This document shows positions 7,789 to 16,970 of a stretch of 64,000 nucleotides of DNA, one piece after another. Every line of letters starts with the position of its first letter. Positions within the stretch are counted from its first letter, which is position 1. Position numbers and translations under genes: made by a program. The notes under the pieces were generated by a model that was not told the DNA's origin, searched no databases, and worked only from the letters and a program-made list of their open reading frames with translations. Origin of the DNA: Bacillota bacterium (GTDB taxonomy: Bacteria; Bacillota; Clostridia; Oscillospirales; Ruminococcaceae); assembly GCA_023431215.1 (NCBI GenBank), contig JAEYXR010000052.1, positions 12,282-76,281 on the forward strand. The letters run 5' to 3'.

Positions 7789-9459
7789 ATGCTGTCACAG
7801 CTTTATATCGAAAATATAGCCGTCATCCAAAAAGCGGCCATTGATCTTACCGCTGGTTTAAATGTTTTTACCGGCGAAACCGGTGCTGGCAAAACCATTC
7901 TTATCAGCGCATTGAACGCCGTGCTGGGAGCCAGAACATATAGGGATATCATTCGAAGCGGAGAGACCAAAGCAATGGTTTCTGCTTTATTTACTGATAT
8001 CCCTGCTACTGTTGCCAATGAAATCTCTTCTTTTGGCTATGAAGTGGAGGATGGGCAATTGGTAGTTTCGCGGGAATTAGATTTGGATACCGGTAAGGGC
8101 GGATGCAAGATTGGCGGCAGACCGGCCACCGTTGCCTTGCTTCGCAACATTACCAGCTTGCTGATTGATATTCACGGGCAGCACGACAGCCAGGAGCTGC
8201 TTTCTTCCGAAAAGCATTTATCTTTTATTGATAGTTATGGCAACTTAAATGAACAATTAAGTAAATATAAAAAAGCTTATGAAAAAATGCTTGGGGCTAG
8301 ACAAAAGCTGGAAGCAGTACAGATGGATGAAAGCTATAAATTGCAGCGAATGGATATTCTCCAATATCAAACTGATGAAATCAATGCAGCTTCACTAATC
8401 ATTGGTGAAGAAGAAGAGCTTGTTTCACAGAGGGATATCATTCGCAATGCAGAAAAAATTACCGGTGCGTTGGGAGTCATGTTTGATCTTTTAAATGGAA
8501 ATGAAGATCAGAATGGGATTTTATCTTCGGTGGAAGAACTATCCGGCGAGTTGGAAACCGCCTCCCGTTATATTGATAGCTTAAAAGAATTTGGTGATAA
8601 AGTAGGGGATGCTGTTTACGCTTTGGAGGAGCTATCGTCTTCTGTGCGAAGCTACCTGGAAGAATACAACTTTGACCCCAGACAGCTGGACGATATTGAA
8701 AGCCGTCTTGATTCAATTTACCGCCTAAAGAAGAAGTATGGTAGCAGCATTGAAGAAATTTTAGAATACTATGAAACAATTGTTCAGGAATTAGATGAAC
8801 TTACATTTTCAGACAAGACCATTGAGCGACTTGAGAATGAATTAAGAGAGGCTACTTCCGAAGCTGAGAAAAGCGCACAGGAATTAACCAACAACCGCAA
8901 AGCTGCTGCTGAAAAGTTTGTGGCATTGGTTCAACATGAGCTAACTTATTTGGATATGCCAAACGTTACCTTTACTGTGTCACAAGAGCAAAAGGAGCTT
9001 GGGCCTACAGGACAGGATACCGTTGAGCTGATGATTTCTGCAAACCCCGGTGAGCCACCTAGGCCACTGGCCCGAATTGCCTCGGGTGGTGAGCTTTCCC
9101 GTATCATGCTGGCGATTAAAAATGTTTTGGCGGATAAAGATAATATTGGCACCATTATTTTTGATGAGGTTGATGCTGGAGTAAGCGGTCGAGCAGCCCA
9201 AAAAATTGGTCTTAAGCTGAAGGAAGTGTCAAAAAACCGTCAGGTATTGTGTGTTACCCATTTGGCACAGGTGGCAGCTTATGGTAATCACCATATAAAA
9301 ATATTTAAAACCGTTGAGGGCGGACGTACTTTTACCAAGGTACAGCCCCTTAACCGGCAAGAAAGAATTGAAGAGCTGGCACGTATTGTAGGCGGTGAAA
9401 ATGTTACGGCAATTTCTTTGCAAAATGCAGACGAGATGTTGTTGCTGGCAGGAAACTAG
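7789..9459 (+). CDS. recN: DNA repair protein RecN
   Basis: SMC-like ATPase acting early in double-strand break repair. The 556-residue protein starts 'MLSQLYIENIAVIQKAAIDL', with Walker A 'GETGAGKTILI', two long coiled-coil stretches (about residues 150-370), signature 'ASGGELSRIMLAIKNV' and Walker B 'IIFDEVDAGVSG'. ATG 7789 gives the canonical N-terminus; the frame is open further upstream into argR but without family similarity. The transcription unit ends here, since the next gene has its own promoter. Confidence 0.95.
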   Translation: MLSQLYIENIAVIQKAAIDLTAGLNVFTGETGAGKTILISALNAVLGARTYRDIIRSGETKAMVSALFTDIPATVANEISSFGYEVEDGQLVVSRELDLDTGKGGCKIGGRPATVALLRNITSLLIDIHGQHDSQELLSSEKHLSFIDSYGNLNEQLSKYKKAYEKMLGARQKLEAVQMDESYKLQRMDILQYQTDEINAASLIIGEEEELVSQRDIIRNAEKITGALGVMFDLLNGNEDQNGILSSVEELSGELETASRYIDSLKEFGDKVGDAVYALEELSSSVRSYLEEYNFDPRQLDDIESRLDSIYRLKKKYGSSIEEILEYYETIVQELDELTFSDKTIERLENELREATSEAEKSAQELTNNRKAAAEKFVALVQHELTYLDMPNVTFTVSQEQKELGPTGQDTVELMISANPGEPPRPLARIASGGELSRIMLAIKNVLADKDNIGTIIFDEVDAGVSGRAAQKIGLKLKEVSKNRQVLCVTHLAQVAAYGNHHIKIFKTVEGGRTFTKVQPLNRQERIEELARIVGGENVTAISLQNADEMLLLAGN

Positions 9460-9476
9460 GGGATTCAAAGTTTCGC

Positions 9477-9505
9477 TTGACTTCTGTTAAAAAATACATT
9501 ATAAT
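9477..9505 (+). promoter_or_regulatory. Sigma-A-type promoter for the tyrS leader
   Basis: TTGACT at 9477-9482 and a perfect TATAAT at 9500-9505 are separated by 17 bases. It sits just after recN and directly before the T-box leader. Confidence 0.85.
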
Positions 9506-9511
9506 CTCATA

Positions 9512-9770
9512 CAACGGCTGGGAAAAGAAAAAGTAGCCTGTGTTGCCTGATTCAGAGAGCTTTTGGTTGGTGTAAAAAAGTAGACGGTACACAAGCGAAT
9601 ACATCTTGGAGCTGCTGCCTGAAAGTTGAAGTAGGGTATGCCGGGTGTGACCGTTATATCGCAGGAGTTTTTTTGAACTCCCAAAGGGCATTTTGGTGAC
9701 AAAATGCTAAACTGAGGTGGTACCGCGAAATTTTTCGCCCTCTGCACTTTGTGCGGAGGGCTTTTGTTAT
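9512..9770 (+). promoter_or_regulatory. Tyrosine T-box leader
   Basis: A T-box riboswitch that senses uncharged tRNA and controls tyrS. The T-box core AGGTGGTACCGCG is at 9715-9727. The specifier loop reads GAA-TAC-A at 9597-9603, so the specifier codon is TAC (Tyr) at 9600-9602. The antiterminator and terminator alternatives follow. The 260-base gap between recN and tyrS is fully explained by this leader. Confidence 0.92.
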
Positions 9771-9771
9771 T
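9737..9771 (+). terminator. T-box regulated terminator
   Basis: GCCCTCTGCAC (9737-9747) pairs with GTGCGGAGGGC (9751-9761) around a TTT loop and runs into a T-rich tail. In the charged-tRNA state this hairpin would stop transcription before tyrS. Confidence 0.88.
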
Positions 9772-9828
9772 TATAGCTCTAAAGTGTAAAAGCGCTCTCC
9801 GCCATTATAATGATAAGGAGAAATAATA

Positions 9829-11049
9829 ATGAGCATGGTTTTTGAAGAGCTGGAACGCCGCGGGTTAATAGCCCAGATGACACACCCCGAAAAGATTAAA
9901 GATTTACTGGATAATCAAAAAATAACCTTTTACATTGGATTTGATGCTACTGCTGACAGTCTTCATGTTGGACACTTTTTGCAGCTTATGGTTATCAATC
10001 ATATGATACGTGCAGGACACACCCCCATTTTGCTGCTGGGTACCGGTACAACAATGGTGGGAGATCCCACAGGCAAAACCGATATGCGAAAAATGCTTAC
10101 ACCCGAGGAAATTAACTACAACGCCGACCGCTTTTTGGAGCAGATGGGTCGTTTGGTAGATTTGGATAAATGCATTGTTGCCCGCAATGGTGATTGGCTG
10201 ATGAAATTTGGCTACATCGAGCTTTTGCGTGATGTAGGTGTCCATTTCTCAGTTAACCGCATGCTGACTGCCGAATGCTTTAAATCGCGTTTGGAGCGCG
10301 GCTTGTCCTTTATTGAGTTTAACTACATGATTATGCAGAGCTACGACTTCCTGCATCTGTTCCGCAACCATCACTGTCAGATGGAGCTTGGCGGCGACGA
10401 CCAGTGGTCCAATATCTTGGGTGGTGTAGACCTGGTGCGTCGTGTAGAAGGGGAAGAGGTTTGTGGTATGACCTTTACCTTGCTAACCACCAAGGAAGGC
10501 AAAAAGATGGGCAAAACCGAGAACGGAGCAGTTTGGCTGGACCCCAAAAAGTACAGCCCCTACGACTTCTTTCAGTACTGGCGCAATGTTTCTGATAATG
10601 ATGTTATTAATTGCCTGAAACTGATTACCTTTGTGCCCATTGAAGAAATTGAAGAAATGGAAAAATGGGAAGGCAGCCAGCTGAATGTTGCAAAGGAACG
10701 TCTTGCCTATGAGGTAACAAAGTTTGTTCATGGACAGGAAGAAGCGGATAAAGCATTGGCTGCAGCAAAAGCATTGTTTGTTGCCGGTGGGGTAGACGAG
10801 AATATGCCTACAACAGCCTTGTCCGATGAAGACTTTACGGATAATGTTATCGGTATTTTAGACTTGATGACCAAAACAGGTCTTGCGCCCTCCAAGAGCG
10901 AGGCAAGACGCCTGGTTCAAGGTGGCGGCATTACACTAAATGATGAAAAAATTTCAGACCCTGCATTTTCTGTGACCAAATCTGTGCTATCTGACTCTGC
11001 TATTTTAAGAAAAGGCAAAAAAGTATATCATAAAGTAACAGTACGATAA
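9829..11049 (+). CDS. tyrS: Tyrosine--tRNA ligase
   Basis: Class I aminoacyl-tRNA synthetase of 406 residues. 'FYIGFDATADSLHVGHFLQL' gives the HIGH-type motif (HVGH), 'GGDDQWSNILGGVDL' the tyrosine pocket region, 'KEGKKMGKT' the KMSKS-type loop, and residues about 340-400 an S4 domain ('SKSEARRLVQGGGITLNDEK'). ATG 9829 follows AAGGAG. It is controlled by the upstream tyrosine T-box. Confidence 0.96.
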   Translation: MSMVFEELERRGLIAQMTHPEKIKDLLDNQKITFYIGFDATADSLHVGHFLQLMVINHMIRAGHTPILLLGTGTTMVGDPTGKTDMRKMLTPEEINYNADRFLEQMGRLVDLDKCIVARNGDWLMKFGYIELLRDVGVHFSVNRMLTAECFKSRLERGLSFIEFNYMIMQSYDFLHLFRNHHCQMELGGDDQWSNILGGVDLVRRVEGEEVCGMTFTLLTTKEGKKMGKTENGAVWLDPKKYSPYDFFQYWRNVSDNDVINCLKLITFVPIEEIEEMEKWEGSQLNVAKERLAYEVTKFVHGQEEADKALAAAKALFVAGGVDENMPTTALSDEDFTDNVIGILDLMTKTGLAPSKSEARRLVQGGGITLNDEKISDPAFSVTKSVLSDSAILRKGKKVYHKVTVR

Positions 11050-11122
11050 AGTCCGATAAACAAACATTTTGTAAAGTGTAAAGCTTAACGACATTACACT
11101 TAATAGTAATTTCAAAACACAA

Positions 11123-11161
11123 AACGCCTCTGATGCTCAAAAGTATCAAAGGCGTTTTTGT
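11123..11161. terminator. Shared terminator between convergent tyrS and fbp
   Basis: AACGCCTCTGAT (11123-11134) pairs with ATCAAAGGCGTT (11145-11156) with one mismatch. It is followed by TTTTTG on the plus strand and preceded by an A run, so it can act in both directions between tyrS (+) and fbp (-). Confidence 0.8.
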
Positions 11162-11163
11162 TA

Positions 11164-13140
11164 CTATTTTGTGTTTTGTTTGATGATGCCCTTTCGATAA
11201 GCTTGTAACAACATTTCTAAGTCTATAATCTTAGTGGAGATACTGTGGCCAATATCCGTATGAGAGATTTTGACCCGCTCAGAGAAGGTTTCAATGAGAA
11301 TATTTTGTGAATGCATATCACTGTTATTGCTGATAATTTTGTCAACTCCGGAAAAGGGCTGGTGCTCAGATAATACCATTTCATGGGAATTTGAGACCAA
11401 TGTATAGCCCGCTATACCGGTAACTGATTGATAAGCCTTGGACAGACCACCATCTATAATAAGCAGTTTACCGTTTGCCTTGATGGGAGATTCTCCCTTG
11501 CTGATTTTAACAGGAACATGGCCGTTTACAATTCGGGCGCTTGGATCATTTACCCCAAACTCCTTTAAAATCATGTTTGCAGTGTCTTCATTATCAATAA
11601 AACGGTAATAAGGGTCCTTTTCTTCTTTCCAGGAGGCAGGGTCATCAATAAAGCAGCGCTCAAAGGTGGACATTTTATTTTTGCCGTTTAGGGGTGACTT
11701 TGGCCCACACCACAAAAACCACATAAAATCCAAGCCGTTTTCCTGCACATCTCCTTTTCCATAAGCTCCCTGGCGGCAGATTTTGTCGCACATGTCCAAA
11801 AGGGCTTTACCGGTATAGGTTACTTTATCAATGGTAAGTCCGCCAAAGCTTCCATCCTCGTTGAGTGGAACACAACCATGATACATGAGGTTGTTGTTGC
11901 AGATTTTGTACATGCTTCCTTTTTCAAATAAAAGCTTGATATGCTCCTGTAGCTTTTGATTATGCAAAAAGGATTGTCTTAGCTTATCCATCAGCATTTC
12001 TTCTGAATAAGTTAGGTCATAGGGATGCCGCGGATTGAAGGTAGGGAAGTAGTTATCGTTTAAACGATACTCCTGTCCATCTATGGTTACCTTTTTATTG
12101 GCAAGATCGACTGTATCCAAAAACAATCGGCTTTGCATTTCATATTCCGGATGCTTTTTAATCAGCTGACCTTCTAGCTTAAACTGAATTACTGATATGG
12201 CTTTGTGAATTTTAGCTGCAAGGAGCTGGTCATGGCCGCTTAAATCGTCACCGTCCAACTGCTTGGGCGTAAACGGAGTACAGGGGTCATTGGCATATTG
12301 CTCCATGGCAAACACTGCCAAGGGGCGTACATTAATGCCGTAATCCTCCTCCAATGTATCAAAATTACCATAACGAATGCAGTTTCGAATAACATTGGCA
12401 ATACAGCAGAGCTGCCCATTGGCAGCACCCATCCATAGGATATCGTGGTTACCCCACTGAAAATCTACGTCGTGATGCTCCATCAGGTCATCCATAATAG
12501 CGCAGGCTCCAGGGCCACGGTCATAAATATCTCCAATAATATGCAGCTTATCAATAATCATTCTTTGAATCAAATGTGAAATTTGAATGATAAAATCATC
12601 TGCACGATCAATTTCGATGATGGTATCAAGAATATTGCCGAAATACTCCTGCCGATTAATGGCATTATTATCAGTATTGATTAACTCATCAATGATGTAT
12701 TCAAAGTCCTTTGGCAATGCCTTGCGTACCTTTGAACGGGTATACTTGGAAGTTGCCAGTCGGCATACCACAATGAGCTGCTGTAAAATTTCTTTGTACC
12801 AAAAACGCGTATTTAACCCGCTTCGTTTTACCTCTATTAGCTTGCGCTGAGGATAGTAAATGATCGTTGCCAAAAGCTTTTTTTCCTCGGTTGTCAGAGT
12901 ATCACCAAAGCTTTCGTTAATTTTTCTTTTAACAGAGCCAGATGCATTTTTAAGAATATGGGCAAATGCTTCGTATTCACCGTGAATGTCACTGATAAAA
13001 TGCTCTGTTCCTTTTGGCAAGTTTAAAATGGCTCTTAAGTTAATAATTTCGGTAGACGCTGCTTGGATTGTTGGATAGGTAAGTGCCAAGAGGCTAAGAT
13101 ATTTTTTGTTACTTAACAATATGTCTTCGTTATATTCCAT
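11164..13140 (-). CDS. fbp: Fructose-1,6-bisphosphatase, class III
   Basis: Gluconeogenic hydrolysis of fructose 1,6-bisphosphate. The 658-residue length is right for the Firmicutes class III enzyme, a metallophosphatase-fold protein. Metal-site motifs include 'FISDIHGEYEAF', 'HIIGDIYDRGPGA' and 'DFQWGNHDILWMGA', and later 'IVNGHVPVKISKGESPIKANG' and 'IIDGGLSKAYQSVTGIAGYTL'. It lies 32 bases downstream of the ACT-domain gene with no terminator between, so it may be co-transcribed with dapB. Confidence 0.95.
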   Translation of the reverse strand: MEYNEDILLSNKKYLSLLALTYPTIQAASTEIINLRAILNLPKGTEHFISDIHGEYEAFAHILKNASGSVKRKINESFGDTLTTEEKKLLATIIYYPQRKLIEVKRSGLNTRFWYKEILQQLIVVCRLATSKYTRSKVRKALPKDFEYIIDELINTDNNAINRQEYFGNILDTIIEIDRADDFIIQISHLIQRMIIDKLHIIGDIYDRGPGACAIMDDLMEHHDVDFQWGNHDILWMGAANGQLCCIANVIRNCIRYGNFDTLEEDYGINVRPLAVFAMEQYANDPCTPFTPKQLDGDDLSGHDQLLAAKIHKAISVIQFKLEGQLIKKHPEYEMQSRLFLDTVDLANKKVTIDGQEYRLNDNYFPTFNPRHPYDLTYSEEMLMDKLRQSFLHNQKLQEHIKLLFEKGSMYKICNNNLMYHGCVPLNEDGSFGGLTIDKVTYTGKALLDMCDKICRQGAYGKGDVQENGLDFMWFLWCGPKSPLNGKNKMSTFERCFIDDPASWKEEKDPYYRFIDNEDTANMILKEFGVNDPSARIVNGHVPVKISKGESPIKANGKLLIIDGGLSKAYQSVTGIAGYTLVSNSHEMVLSEHQPFSGVDKIISNNSDMHSQNILIETFSERVKISHTDIGHSISTKIIDLEMLLQAYRKGIIKQNTK

Positions 13141-13172
13141 TGCTATCTCTAAAACTCCTTTCTGCTATACGC

Positions 13173-13655
13173 TTAGCCTTGTACAGTGGCAGATACATCA
13201 AAGCTCGTTTCCAATGCTGTGATAGCAGATAGTCCGTTGGCTGGAGAAACAATGATAGAGATATCAATTTCAGAAGTGGTTATCATGGTAATGTCTATAT
13301 TCTGCTGGGTCAGTGAGGAAATTGCACGAGCGGCAACACCGTTCATCTCACGCATTTCTTCACCATACAGTTGTATTTTACAGTTTCCTGTGCTTACCAT
13401 AATCTTAATTTGACGGTACTTGTCTTTGATGCGGCTGATTGCCTCCAAAACCTTTACCACATGTTGCGAATGGGTGGTAAAAGAGATATCCATGGTTGAG
13501 CCCTGGGGTACGGTTTGGGAAATCATATCAATTACAATGCCTTCGTGAGCAAATTCTGTAAAAATATTGCCGATCAAAACACTATCACTGGTCTGGTTAG
13601 TTATGGTAATTAAAGAAATATCTTCGGTAACGGTAATTCTCGAAACACCATTCAT
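13173..13655 (-). CDS. Free-standing tandem ACT-domain protein
   Basis: A 160-residue protein made of two ACT-like domains ('VTEDISLITITNQTSDSVLIGNIFTEFAHEGIVIDMIS...' and 'KIQLYGEEMREMNGVAARAISSLTQQNIDITMITTSEIDISIIV'). The second strongly resembles the regulatory end of aspartate kinase. There is no kinase domain. Its place between dapB and fbp in the aspartate pathway run suggests an amino-acid-sensing partner, possibly for aspartate kinase; this is inference. Confidence 0.75.
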   Translation of the reverse strand: MNGVSRITVTEDISLITITNQTSDSVLIGNIFTEFAHEGIVIDMISQTVPQGSTMDISFTTHSQHVVKVLEAISRIKDKYRQIKIMVSTGNCKIQLYGEEMREMNGVAARAISSLTQQNIDITMITTSEIDISIIVSPANGLSAITALETSFDVSATVQG

Positions 13656-13675
13656 GCTTAGCTCATCCTTTCTGT

Positions 13676-14449
13676 TTAATGACTGCTTGTCAATGTTTCT
13701 ATCAGGTCAGACATGGTATAAAGCCCGGGGGCTTTGCCGGCTGCCATAAATTTTGCGGCGCTTAAAGCACCAGTGGCAAAGATTTCTTTTGAATAAGCCC
13801 CGTGACTTAAGGTAATGACCTCATCACGGCCAATAAACAGCACATCATGTTCTCCAACAATGCTTCCACCTCGAATACTGTGCATGCCTATTTCTGTGCG
13901 CTCACGCTTGGTGCGGTGACTATGACGGTCGTAGACATACTGTGGTGCGTAGTTAAGCCCATCTGCTACAGCATCTGCCAGCATGATAGCAGTGCCGCTG
14001 GGTGCATCCACCTTTTGGTTATGATGCTTTTCTACAATCTCTACCTCAAAGTTTTCACCCAAAACCTGTGCTGCTTTTGTACAAAGCTCACGCAGCAGGC
14101 TTACACCCAGAGACATATTTGCAGAAAAAAAGATGGGTAGATGTTGTGCAGTTTGATAAATTTGGCTTAGCTGATTTTCTCCAAAGCCTGTTGTAGCCAA
14201 CACAAGTGGCTTTTGCAGTTTTGTAGCCAATGCAAGTAAAGCATTAAAATTTGCGGGATGGGAAAAATCAATAATAACATCAACTGGCTGTACAGGTAGT
14301 TCGCCCGGAAGAATTACGGGAAAGGCGAGGGTTTCATCTCTGGTGCGGTCAAACCCGGCAGCAATTTGACAGTCCTCTGTTTTTGCAGCTGCGGCGGCAA
14401 CTACATGTCCCATGGTACCACAACAACCGGAAAGTAATATATTAATCAA
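13676..14449 (-). CDS. dapB: 4-hydroxy-tetrahydrodipicolinate reductase
   Basis: Second committed step of lysine and diaminopimelate synthesis. The 257-residue protein has the nucleotide-binding N-terminus 'INILLSGCCGTMGHVV', 'VIIDFSHPAN', 'VLATTGF', the substrate motif 'EIVEKHHNQKVDAPSGTA' and 'GEHDVLFIGRDEVITLSHGAYSKEIFATGA'. The likely start is TTG 14449 after AAGGA. Confidence 0.95.
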   Translation of the reverse strand: MINILLSGCCGTMGHVVAAAAAKTEDCQIAAGFDRTRDETLAFPVILPGELPVQPVDVIIDFSHPANFNALLALATKLQKPLVLATTGFGENQLSQIYQTAQHLPIFFSANMSLGVSLLRELCTKAAQVLGENFEVEIVEKHHNQKVDAPSGTAIMLADAVADGLNYAPQYVYDRHSHRTKRERTEIGMHSIRGGSIVGEHDVLFIGRDEVITLSHGAYSKEIFATGALSAAKFMAAGKAPGLYTMSDLIETLTSSH

Positions 14450-14500
14450 ACTTATTCATCCTTTATCATTCATTTGAGCAATTTCAAATAATAATCTATC

Positions 14501-14550
14501 AAAAAGACTGCCCGGCCGCTGCAGCTGTAATGCGGCAAACTGACCGGGCA
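14501..14550 (-). terminator. Terminator-like hairpin between dapA and dapB
   Basis: On the minus strand TGCCCGG (14550-14544) pairs with CCGGGCA (14515-14509), with a second inner stem CCGC/GCGG, and is followed by GTC-TTTTT. It lies in the 110-base gap between dapA and dapB and may reduce read-through to dapB, the ACT gene and fbp. Confidence 0.65.
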
Positions 14551-14559
14551 CATTTGCTT

Positions 14560-15450
14560 TTATGGAATTAGTCTCATCTTTTGCATCTCATGATATACCA
14601 ATGCCCGATGGCCTTCTTCCAGAGGGGTCATGGGCAGGCGACAAGGGCCGCAGGCAAAGCCCATCATATTCATAGCTTCTTTTACAGGAATAGGGTTTAC
14701 TTCACAGAATAAAGACTCTATAAGAGGCAAAAACTCCAGCTGAAGTTGTCTGGAATTATTAACATCACCCTTTAAAAAGGATGCACAAATATCATGTGTG
14801 GCTTTGGGAGCCACATTAGCCAAAACAGAAATGACACCTTTTCCTCCCAAAGAAAGCAAGGGTAAAATCTGGTCATCGTTACCGGAATAAATGGCTAGAT
14901 CATCTCCGCACAATGCGGCAGTTTTGGCAATGGCAGAAATATTGCCGCTGGCTTCTTTGGTAGCCACAATATTTGGGTGCTTACTCAGCTCAAGATAAGT
15001 TTCAGGCTTAATATCGCACCCGGTACGGCTGGGAACGTTATAAAGGATAACCGGTAGTGTGGTGGCATCTGCAATTGCAGTAAAGTGTGCTACCAAGCCC
15101 TTCTGAGTGCATTTATTATAATAAGGGGTGACATGAAGTAAAGCATCTGCACCGGCAGCCTCCGCTTCTTTGCTCATCCAGATAGCATAATCGGTGTGGT
15201 TGCTGCCTGCGCCGGCTACCACGGGAACACGCCCGGCGGTGCGCTTTACAGCGTAAGAAATACAAGCCACATGCTCCTCATCACTCATGGTTGAGGATTC
15301 ACCCGTGGTGCCACAAATGACGATACAGTCAGTGCTGTTTTCTATTTGAAAATCAATGAGGCGTCCCAGCTCATCGTAATTGATGGCACCATCCTCTTTC
15401 ATGGGTGTAACAATGGCAACGCCAGAACCGGTAAATACAGTTTTCTTCAT
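14560..15450 (-). CDS. dapA: 4-hydroxy-tetrahydrodipicolinate synthase
   Basis: Condenses pyruvate with aspartate semialdehyde. The 296-residue TIM-barrel aldolase has 'VICGTTGESSTMSDEEH', the active-site tyrosine in 'VTPYYNKCTQ' and the Schiff-base lysine in 'IVATKEASGN'. ATG 15450 follows AGGAGG. It lies 36 bases after asd in the riboswitch-controlled unit. Confidence 0.96.
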   Translation of the reverse strand: MKKTVFTGSGVAIVTPMKEDGAINYDELGRLIDFQIENSTDCIVICGTTGESSTMSDEEHVACISYAVKRTAGRVPVVAGAGSNHTDYAIWMSKEAEAAGADALLHVTPYYNKCTQKGLVAHFTAIADATTLPVILYNVPSRTGCDIKPETYLELSKHPNIVATKEASGNISAIAKTAALCGDDLAIYSGNDDQILPLLSLGGKGVISVLANVAPKATHDICASFLKGDVNNSRQLQLEFLPLIESLFCEVNPIPVKEAMNMMGFACGPCRLPMTPLEEGHRALVYHEMQKMRLIP

Positions 15451-15486
15451 AACTGGAGCCTCCTATAGGTATCATCTACTATTAAA

Positions 15487-16575
15487 TTAATCAAAATATC
15501 CCTTTGCTGCCAACAGTTCAGCCATTAGGATTGCACCGCCGGCTGCTCCGCGGATGGTATTGTGAGACAAGCAGACAAACTTATAATCGTACTGGCTGTC
15601 CTCACGTAGGCGGCCCACAGAAACCGCCATGCCTTTTTCCAGGTCGCGGTCAAGACGAGTTTGGGGACGGTTTTCTTCCTCAAAATAGTGCAGGAACTGC
15701 TTAGGTGCAGAGGGGAGGTCTAACTTTTGTGGTTCACCGCTAAATTCTGCCCAGCGGCGCAAAATTTCTTCCTTGCTCACCTTATTTTCCAAGGAGAAAA
15801 ATACTGCTGCCAGATGGCCGTCGGAAGCAGGTACACGAATACACTGTGTGGTAATGGAAGGTCCGGCAGCAGGCGATATTTGATCGCCCTCCAGTTTACC
15901 CCAAATCATTAAGGGCTCTTTTTCACTTTTTTCTTCGTCTCCGCCAATAAAAGGAATTACATTATCTACCATCTCGGGCCAGGTTTCAAAGGTCTTTCCG
16001 GCGCCGGAAATAGCTTGATAAGTGCATGCAAGGGCTTTGGTTACACCAAGATCCATGAGGGGATGCAGGGCAGGAACATAACTTTGCAAAGAACAGTTGG
16101 ACTTTACCGCCACAAAGCCGCGCTTTGTGCCAAGACGCTTGCGTTGGGATGCAATTACTTCAATGTGCTCTGCGTTGATTTCGGGAATTACCATAGGAAC
16201 ATCAGCGGTAGAGCGTTGGGCAGAGTTGTTGGAAACAACAGGGCACTCCAGCTTTGCATATGCCTCTTCCAATGATCGGATTTCATCCTTTTTCATATCC
16301 ACTGCGCAGAACACAAAATCCACGCTGTTTGCAATCTGCTCCATATCTCCCATAGCGTCCATAACAATCATACTGCTAATACGCTCGGGAACAGGAGTAG
16401 ACATGGCCCATCGACTACCAATGGCTTGGGAATAAGTTTTTCCGGCTGAACGGGGGGAAGCTGCCAGAGTTGTGACGGTAAACCATGGATGATTTTCCAG
16501 CAGAGAAATAAACCGCTGTCCCACCATACCGGTGGCTCCGATGATGCCAACATTAAATTTCTTCATTTTTGTCAT
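15487..16575 (-). CDS. asd: Aspartate-semialdehyde dehydrogenase
   Basis: Reduces aspartyl phosphate to aspartate semialdehyde, the branch point to lysine, methionine and threonine. The 362-residue protein has the NADP-binding 'NVGIIGATGMVGQRFISLLE' start, the catalytic cysteine in 'VKSNCSLQSYVPALHP', and 'AISGAGKTFETWPEM'. It is the fungal/archaeal-type Asd branch. ATG 16575 lies three bases after AAGGAG; ATG 16566 is an equally possible start. It is the first gene after the lysine riboswitch. Confidence 0.94.
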   Translation of the reverse strand: MTKMKKFNVGIIGATGMVGQRFISLLENHPWFTVTTLAASPRSAGKTYSQAIGSRWAMSTPVPERISSMIVMDAMGDMEQIANSVDFVFCAVDMKKDEIRSLEEAYAKLECPVVSNNSAQRSTADVPMVIPEINAEHIEVIASQRKRLGTKRGFVAVKSNCSLQSYVPALHPLMDLGVTKALACTYQAISGAGKTFETWPEMVDNVIPFIGGDEEKSEKEPLMIWGKLEGDQISPAAGPSITTQCIRVPASDGHLAAVFFSLENKVSKEEILRRWAEFSGEPQKLDLPSAPKQFLHYFEEENRPQTRLDRDLEKGMAVSVGRLREDSQYDYKFVCLSHNTIRGAAGGAILMAELLAAKGYFD

Positions 16576-16622
16576 GGACTCCTTTTTGGATAAAGTTTTA
16601 TAAAAGTAAAAACACTTGGATA

Positions 16623-16646
16623 GAAAAAAAACCGGTTGAAAACCGG
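16623..16646 (-). terminator. Lysine-riboswitch terminator
   Basis: On the minus strand CCGGTT pairs with AACCGG around a short loop and is followed by TTTTTTTT. It lies between the lysine aptamer and asd, as the expression platform should. Confidence 0.85.
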
Positions 16647-16699
16647 CAGAAAACACAATATAATAGAAGTGTTGACCCTTAATAAAAAGGTCTAAACCT

Positions 16700-16865
16700 G
16701 ATAGCGCACCATCCCTTGAAGGGGATGACAGTTGTATGCTTATTCAGCCATACACCCAGATGAACAGCTGCCGGCTGTCCTCTTCGGCGACTTCCCCTTT
16801 GATCGAGCATTGAAACGATTTGGCAATCTGTGCTTTCGACTACTGATGAAAGACGCACCTCTATC
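16700..16865 (-). promoter_or_regulatory. Lysine riboswitch (L-box)
   Basis: On the minus strand the leader starts with GATAGAGGTGCG, contains the diagnostic core AGGGGAAGTCGCCGAAG (16798-16782) and ends with GGTGCGCTATC. Its outer stem pairs GATAG (16865-16861) with CTATC (16704-16700). These match the lysine-riboswitch consensus closely. It controls asd-dapA and, through any read-through, the rest of the run. Confidence 0.93.
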
Positions 16866-16887
16866 TATTGCAATATTTATTTTCTTT

Positions 16888-16916
16888 ATCTTATCATTAT
16901 GCAAAAGGGATGTCAA
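16888..16916 (-). promoter_or_regulatory. Promoter of the lysine-riboswitch operon
   Basis: On the minus strand a perfect TTGACA (16916-16911) and TAAGAT (16893-16888) are separated by 17 bases, just upstream of the aptamer. Confidence 0.78.
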
Positions 16917-16970
16917 TCGTTACCTTTTCACAAATCAAACCGCTAAAGCGGAGAATCGAGTGACAAAACT

